Below are positions 5,604 through 8,468 of a stretch of DNA of 8,468 nucleotides, in pieces. The position numbers were made by a program, and so were the translations under genes. Within the stretch, counting starts at the first letter, position 1, and each line of letters opens with the position of its first letter. The notes beneath the pieces were generated by a model, which saw only the letters and a program-made list of their open reading frames with translations, was not told where the DNA came from and made no database searches. This DNA is from Anaerolineales bacterium. GTDB lineage: Bacteria; Chloroflexota; Anaerolineae; Anaerolineales; JABWBV01. The stretch lies in the NCBI GenBank assembly GCA_027019845.1, contig JALUWE010000400.1, positions 1 through 8,468 of the forward strand. The letters are read 5' to 3'.

Positions 5604-5614
5604 CACCTATTGCC

Positions 5615-6271
5615 ATGCGACCGATTTCGCGCCTCCTCCTGTTCTTGTGGGTGCTGGCCCTCCCCGCACCTGCCGCCGCGCAACAGGCCACCCCCCAGCC
5701 CCCCGGCGTGCAGATCACCTCCCCGCGCGGGGGGGAGGCCCTCCAGGGGCAGGTCACCATCACCGGTTCCACCGCGGTTGCGGACTTCGCCTCGGCAGAG
5801 CTGGCCTTTGCCTACACCGGCGACTCCACCGGCACCTGGTTCCTGATCGCCGAAGACATCCCCCCGGTCGCAGACGGCCCCCTGGCGGAGTGGGATACCT
5901 TCGCCATCACCGACGGTGACTACGACCTGCGGCTGCGCGTCACCACAACCGACGGCAGCCAGATCACCGTTGTGATGACCGGCCTGCGGGTGCGCAACTA
6001 CACCGCCATCGAGACCAGCACACCCTCCCCAACTCCCACTGCCAGCCTCACCCCTACCGTGGACCTCACCCGGTCCTTCGTCCCCTCCGCCACGCCCACC
6101 ATCACCCCCACCCCCTCCCCCAGGCCGACTGCCACGCCCCTGCCCCCCAACCCCGCCAGCCTGACCGTCGCGGCCATCGCCAACACCTTGATGCGCGGCG
6201 CGGCTGCCGCGCTGGCCGCCTTCATTGTCCTGGGCATCTACACCTCCATCCGCAACTCTTTGCGCAGATGA
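5615..6271 (+). CDS. Secreted, C-terminally membrane-anchored Ig-like protein
   Basis: A 218-aa protein. Residues 1-22 form a signal peptide (Arg residues, then LLLFLWVLALPAPAAA). Residues about 31-128 resemble a bacterial Ig-like or beta-sandwich domain (VQITSPRGGEALQG, VTITGSTA, WDTFAITDGDYDLRLRVTT, then LRVRN). Residues about 133-180 are a Thr/Pro/Ser-rich extended linker. Residues 195-210 (GAAAALAAFIVLGIYT) are a single membrane helix with a basic tail (R213, R217, R218), giving an external domain and a short cytoplasmic end. ATG 5615 is preferred over ATG 5594 because the signal peptide starts there and the promoter's predicted start lies between the two. I recall similar beta domains attached to cell-wall enzymes in Chloroflexi, but no enzyme domain is present here. 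The likely role is an envelope adaptor or sensor; function unknown. Confidence 0.8.
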   Translation: MRPISRLLLFLWVLALPAPAAAQQATPQPPGVQITSPRGGEALQGQVTITGSTAVADFASAELAFAYTGDSTGTWFLIAEDIPPVADGPLAEWDTFAITDGDYDLRLRVTTTDGSQITVVMTGLRVRNYTAIETSTPSPTPTASLTPTVDLTRSFVPSATPTITPTPSPRPTATPLPPNPASLTVAAIANTLMRGAAAALAAFIVLGIYTSIRNSLRR

Positions 6272-6347
6272 ACCATGTTGGCACACACAGCACCACCGGG
6301 CACACAGAGCGCACCGCGATCAAACGCGAGTTGGCGGGCACGCTGCT

Positions 6348-6410
6348 CCTTCGACTACCGTTTCGGCTGAGCCGCTCACCACGAAGCCTGCGCAATCTGC
6401 GCAATCTGCG
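6348..6410. repeat. Repeat debris between the Ig-like gene and pth
   Basis: CCTTCGACTAC (6348-6358) with CGGCTGAGC after it is a fragment of the same dispersed family that sits inside mfd. A 9-bp tandem GCGCAATCT follows (6390-6398 and 6399-6407, then GCG). The rest of the 199-bp gap (6272-6470) shows CACACAG-rich low complexity and no gene. Confidence 0.6.
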
Positions 6411-6411
6411 G

Positions 6412-6441
6412 TTGAAAACAATGCAGAGACCTCGATCTACT
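6412..6441 (+). promoter_or_regulatory. Weak candidate promoter for pth
   Basis: TTGAAA (6412-6417), an 18-bp spacer, then TCTACT (6436-6441), matching consensus at 5/6 and 4/6 positions. Initiation near 6448 would leave a leader of about 23 nt. There is no clear ribosome-binding site before ATG 6471. Confidence 0.25.
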
Positions 6442-6470
6442 GACACTGTGTAACCGGCCACACACGCCCC

Positions 6471-7199
6471 ATGCCAAAAAGCCACTACGAACGACTCGCC
6501 CACATCCGTGAAGTTCTGGACGCGGTCCTGCGCTCCCAGCCCGTGGTAGAACTGCCCGAACAACCGCCCGCCCCCCGCGCCGAAGCCGAAGCGCGGGACG
6601 AACCCGCCCGCCGCGCGGCCGCAACCTTCCTGATCGCCGGCCTGGGCAACCCGGGGCGCGAATACGCCAACAACCGCCACAACGTCGGCTTCATGGTGCT
6701 CGACCGGCTGGCCGACCGGCTGGGCGTGCAGTTTACGCGCCTTCAACACCGCGCCCTGGTCACGGATACCCGTTTTCGAGACCACAAACTGATCCTCATC
6801 AAGCCGCAAACCTACATGAACGAATCCGGTCAGGCCGTGGCCGCGCTGGCCAAATTCTACAAGATCGACCTCGAAAACCTGCTGGTGGTCTTCGACGACA
6901 TGGACCTGCCCCTGGGCGCGCTCCGCATCCGGCCCAAAGGCGGCTCCGGCGGGCAAAAGGGCATGAAATCCATCATCCAGCGGCTCGGCAAACAGCAAAA
7001 CTTCCCCCGCCTGCGCATCGGCATTGGCCGCCCCCCGGGACAGATGCCCCCGCCCGCCTACCTGCTGCAAGATTTTTCCTACGACGAGCAAACCCGCCTG
7101 GCCCCCGTCCTGGACACCGCGGTAGACGCCATCCTCACCTTCGTCACCGACGGGCTGGAAATGGCGATGAACCGCTACAATGGGATGGTAGGGGAGTAG
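6471..7199 (+). CDS. pth: Peptidyl-tRNA hydrolase with N-terminal extension
   Basis: Pth releases tRNA from peptidyl-tRNA dropped by ribosomes and is a cytoplasmic, usually essential enzyme. The 242-aa product has the full Pth core from residue 53: FLIAGLGNPGREY (Asn60), the catalytic His70 in NRHNVGF, KPQTYMNESG (Asn117), VVFDDMDLPLG (Asp142), and GGSGGQKGMKSII. These correspond to E. coli Asn10, His20, Asn68, Asp93 and the Asn114 region; at the last position a Lys (163) is found, a variant common in other bacterial Pth. The core is normal in length, but about 50 residues precede it: a likely helix (YERLAHIREVLDAVL), then a Pro/Ala/Glu-rich stretch. No ATG, GTG or TTG lies close to the core, so ATG 6471 is supported. 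mfd follows 75 bp downstream on the same strand, a widespread pairing. Confidence 0.96.
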   Translation: MPKSHYERLAHIREVLDAVLRSQPVVELPEQPPAPRAEAEARDEPARRAAATFLIAGLGNPGREYANNRHNVGFMVLDRLADRLGVQFTRLQHRALVTDTRFRDHKLILIKPQTYMNESGQAVAALAKFYKIDLENLLVVFDDMDLPLGALRIRPKGGSGGQKGMKSIIQRLGKQQNFPRLRIGIGRPPGQMPPPAYLLQDFSYDEQTRLAPVLDTAVDAILTFVTDGLEMAMNRYNGMVGE

Positions 7200-7225
7200 G
7201 CATCAGGGCCGCCTGCCCCCTGCCC

Positions 7226-7267
7226 ACTGAATACTGAACACTGAACACTGAATACTGACCACTGACC
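7226..7267. repeat. Heptamer tandem repeat, six units of ACTGA(A/C)(T/C)
   Basis: Six contiguous 7-bp units: ACTGAAT, ACTGAAC, ACTGAAC, ACTGAAT, ACTGACC, ACTGACC. They fill most of the 75-bp gap between pth and mfd and end 7 bp before the mfd ATG. There is no Shine-Dalgarno for mfd in or after them. The layout resembles the short tandemly repeated sequences known from cyanobacteria and other bacteria. Confidence 0.95.
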
Positions 7268-7274
7268 ACCGCCC

Positions 7275-8468
7275 ATGCTCCCCCTCCCCGCCTCCCTCCC
7301 CTTCCAGCGCCTGCTCGATCAAGTGCGGGGAAACCGGCGGCTCCCCAACCTGGGGCTGCCCCGCGCCGCGCGGCTGCCCGTGCTGGCCGCCTTGCACACC
7401 GCCCTCCACGCGCCCATCCTGTTGATCGCCGCCCGCGCGGACCGCGCCCTCACCCTGGCAGACGAGCTTGCCCTCTGGCTGAACGCCCCACCCCTGCTCT
7501 TCCCCGAGCCCACCCCGCTGTTTTACGAACCCGCCCCCTGGAGCGCAGCCACCCGCCGCGAACGGCTGCGCGTCCTCACCACCCTGGCCGCCCTCCACAT
7601 CCCCAACGCCCCCTCCCCCAACCCTTCGACTTCGCTCAGGGCAAGCCCCCATCCTTCGACTTCGCTCAGGGCAAGCCCCCATCCTTCGACTTCGCTCAGG
7701 GCAAGCCCCCATCCTTCGACTTCGGGCTTACTCCGTCCGCCCTCCGCTCAGGATGCAATACCCAATCCCAATCCCAATCCCTATCCCCAATCCCTATCCC
7801 TATCCCTATCCCCCCTCTCCCCCCCCCCCCCCGTCATCGTCACCTCCCTGCGCGCTCTGATGACCCGCACCCTGCCGCGGCGCGAGTTCCTCAAACACAC
7901 CCGCAACCTGAAAAGCGGGCAGCGCGGCCAACCCGCGGAACTGGCGCGGCGCTGGGTCTCGCTGGGCTACGAAGCGGTCGATACCGTGGTCGCGCCCGGA
8001 CAGTTCGCCCGCCGCGGGGGGCTGGTGGATGTCTGGCCGCCCGCCGAAGCCCAACCCGTGCGCATCGACTTCTTCGGCGACGAGATCGACACCCTGCGCT
8101 ACTTCGACCCCCAAACCCAGCGCACCACCGCGCCCGCCGAACGCGTCCTCATCACCCCGGCCAGCGAATTCCCCCCGCTGGCAGCAGGCGGAAGACAGGA
8201 AACCGGAAATCAGCAGCGCACCCCCACCCCTTCGACTTCGCTCCGGGCAAGCCCCCATCCTTCGACTACGAGCGAATTCCATTCGCCCTCCGCTCAGGAT
8301 GCCTCCCCAACCCCCAATCCCCAATCCCTATCCCCTATCTCCACCCCCCATCCTTCGACTACGAGCGGTCTTCGCCCGCCCTCCGCTCAGGATGCCTCCC
8401 CAACCCCCAATCCCCAATCCCCTATCCCCCCTCCCTATCCCTATCCCTATCCCCCTCCCTATCCCCAC
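7275..8468 (+). CDS. mfd: Transcription-repair coupling factor, N-terminal part with repeat insertions (partial)
   Basis: Mfd removes RNA polymerase stalled at DNA lesions and recruits UvrA. ATG 7275 opens a frame that runs without a stop for 398 codons off the right edge, so the helicase and polymerase-binding domains are not seen. The UvrB-like N-terminal region is recognisable in pieces. Residues 1-112 include LPFQRLLDQV, FPEPTPLFYEPAPW and RRERLRVLTTLAAL. Residues 187-307 include VIVTSLRALMTR, GYEAVDTVVAPGQFARRGGL, VDVWP, RIDFFGDEIDTLRYFDPQTQR and ITPASEFPPL. Between these (about 113-186) and after them (about 307 to the edge) lie low-complexity segments built from dispersed repeats, in frame. 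Comparison with the E. coli Mfd I remember places both at loop positions. The gene follows pth as in many bacteria. It could be a functional protein with long disordered loops or an early pseudogene; the intact frame favours the first. Confidence 0.9.
   Translation, partial: MLPLPASLPFQRLLDQVRGNRRLPNLGLPRAARLPVLAALHTALHAPILLIAARADRALTLADELALWLNAPPLLFPEPTPLFYEPAPWSAATRRERLRVLTTLAALHIPNAPSPNPSTSLRASPHPSTSLRASPHPSTSLRASPHPSTSGLLRPPSAQDAIPNPNPNPYPQSLSLSLSPLSPPPPVIVTSLRALMTRTLPRREFLKHTRNLKSGQRGQPAELARRWVSLGYEAVDTVVAPGQFARRGGLVDVWPPAEAQPVRIDFFGDEIDTLRYFDPQTQRTTAPAERVLITPASEFPPLAAGGRQETGNQQRTPTPSTSLRASPHPSTTSEFHSPSAQDASPTPNPQSLSPISTPHPSTTSGLRPPSAQDASPTPNPQSPIPPPYPYPYPPPYPH
7623..7724. repeat. 30-bp tandem repeat, three full copies plus a partial one, inside mfd
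   Basis: Units at 7623-7652, 7653-7682 and 7683-7712 are essentially identical and begin CCTTCGACTTCGCTCAGG; a partial fourth starts at 7713. Each full unit encodes the decapeptide PSTSLRASPH. Because 30 is a multiple of three, copy number can change without breaking the mfd frame. Confidence 0.97.
7713..7755. repeat. 43-bp CCTTCGACT...CTCAGGATG element, copy A
   Basis: Starts CCTTCGACTTCGGGC and ends CGCCCTCCGCTCAGGATG. With the preceding CAT it forms an imperfect hairpin (CATCCT against AGGATG at the ends). It lies in mfd insertion 1 and has the same length and reading frame as copies B and C. Confidence 0.85.
7761..7832. repeat. CCCAAT/CCCTAT hexamer tract ending in a C14 homopolymer, inside mfd
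   Basis: CCCAAT and CCCTAT units run from 7761, encoding PNPNPNPYPQ and then (Leu-Ser)n, and give way to C-rich sequence with 14 consecutive C at 7819-7832. The conserved mfd block resumes at the next codon (GTC ATC GTC). It is the same hexamer as at the left end of the window, read C-rich on the coding strand. Confidence 0.95.
8190..8258. repeat. Start of mfd insertion 2, with a CCTTCGACTTCGCTC unit
   Basis: After the conserved EFPPL the sequence becomes GACAGGAAACCGGAAATCAG-type DNA (about 8194-8213). One unit like the 30-bp repeat follows at 8229-8258 (CCTTCGACTTCGCTCCGGGC, one base changed). It encodes RQETGNQQRTPT and then PSTSLRASPH. The exact left border is uncertain. Confidence 0.7.
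8259..8301. repeat. 43-bp CCTTCGACT...CTCAGGATG element, copy B
   Basis: Starts CCTTCGACTACGAGCGAATT and ends CGCCCTCCGCTCAGGATG. GAGCG (8270) pairs with CGCTC (8291), and CATCCT (8256) with AGGATG (8296), giving a bulged hairpin. It is followed by CCTCCCCAACCCCCAATCC, as is copy C. Confidence 0.9.
8352..8394. repeat. 43-bp CCTTCGACT...CTCAGGATG element, copy C
   Basis: Starts CCTTCGACTACGAGCGGTCT and ends CGCCCTCCGCTCAGGATG. It begins exactly 93 bp (31 codons) after copy B, so it is in the same mfd frame. The C-rich sequence after it repeats that after copy B. Confidence 0.9.
8395..8468. repeat. C-rich CCCAAT/CCCTAT tract at the right edge, inside mfd
   Basis: CCCCAAT and CCCTAT units encode Pro/Ser/Tyr dipeptides up to the window edge. 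The last 40 bases are nearly the reverse complement of the first 40 bases of the window. Confidence 0.9.

Noticed and set aside
5594..5614. Upstream ATG at 5594 as the start of the secreted protein
   Set aside because: It overlaps the -10 region and lies before the predicted transcription start, and the signal peptide begins at Met 5615.
5603..7091. Minus-strand frames opposite the secreted protein and pth (5603-6286 and 6222-7091)
   Set aside because: Gly- and Val-rich mirror frames of genes with a signal peptide or Pth motifs; no independent support.
1..8468. A linear replicon with telomeres, because both ends carry GGGATA-like arrays
   Set aside because: Strand polarity is opposite to that of known telomeres (the 5' end is G-rich here and the 3' end C-rich). 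Coding frames run through both ends, and the same hexamers occur inside genes.

Overview
This high-GC window most resembles a contig from a Chloroflexota (Anaerolineae-like) bacterium. That assignment is inference, resting on the look of the proteins and on several dispersed repeat types: GTCATTCTGAG/GAAGAATCTC palindromes, CCTTCGACTTCGCTCAGG elements, ACTGAAT-type heptamers and CCCTAT hexamers. No rRNA, tRNA, CRISPR array or transposase gene is visible. Both ends of the window lie in the same hexamer-rich low-complexity DNA, in inverted orientation, so these may be contig ends where assembly stopped.

Left half, minus strand (3664 down to 1): a very compact four-gene operon. It holds pepF (oligoendopeptidase F, M3B metallopeptidase), a 73-aa four-cysteine protein (2-bp gap), a family-4-like uracil-DNA glycosylase (5-bp gap), and a secreted CAP/SCP-domain plus LysM protein whose start overlaps the glycosylase stop (ATGA). 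The last gene runs off the left edge through a hexamer-encoded Ser/Pro/Tyr/Leu-rich tail. The glycosylase lacks all four cysteines that normally hold the [4Fe-4S] cluster of family 4.

Middle (3665-4662): about 1 kb with no convincing gene. It holds a 65-bp inverted-repeat element, a cluster of nested palindromic dispersed repeats with a 21-bp tandem triplication, a 12-bp-stem hairpin and a perfect 28-bp palindrome. Next come a minus-strand ROK sugar kinase (fructokinase-like, 4663-5544) and, divergent from it, a plus-strand secreted and membrane-anchored Ig-like protein (5615-6271). The 70 bp between them hold a near-consensus plus promoter that selects the downstream Met of the secreted protein, and a minus -10 box that would place transcription initiation exactly on the kinase ATG (leaderless).

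Right part, plus strand: pth (peptidyl-tRNA hydrolase with a 50-residue N-terminal extension), a heptamer repeat, then the 5' part of mfd (transcription-repair coupling factor). Pth-mfd is a classic gene pair. The mfd frame stays open for 398 codons to the window edge. Its conserved N-terminal domain is interrupted by two long in-frame insertions made entirely of dispersed and simple repeats: about 74 codons, then at least 93 codons. They include a 10-codon triplication, three copies of a 43-bp element in the same frame, and a 14-C homopolymer just before a conserved strand. The invasion of mfd by repeats while the frame is kept is the most unusual thing here, followed by the cysteine-free glycosylase.
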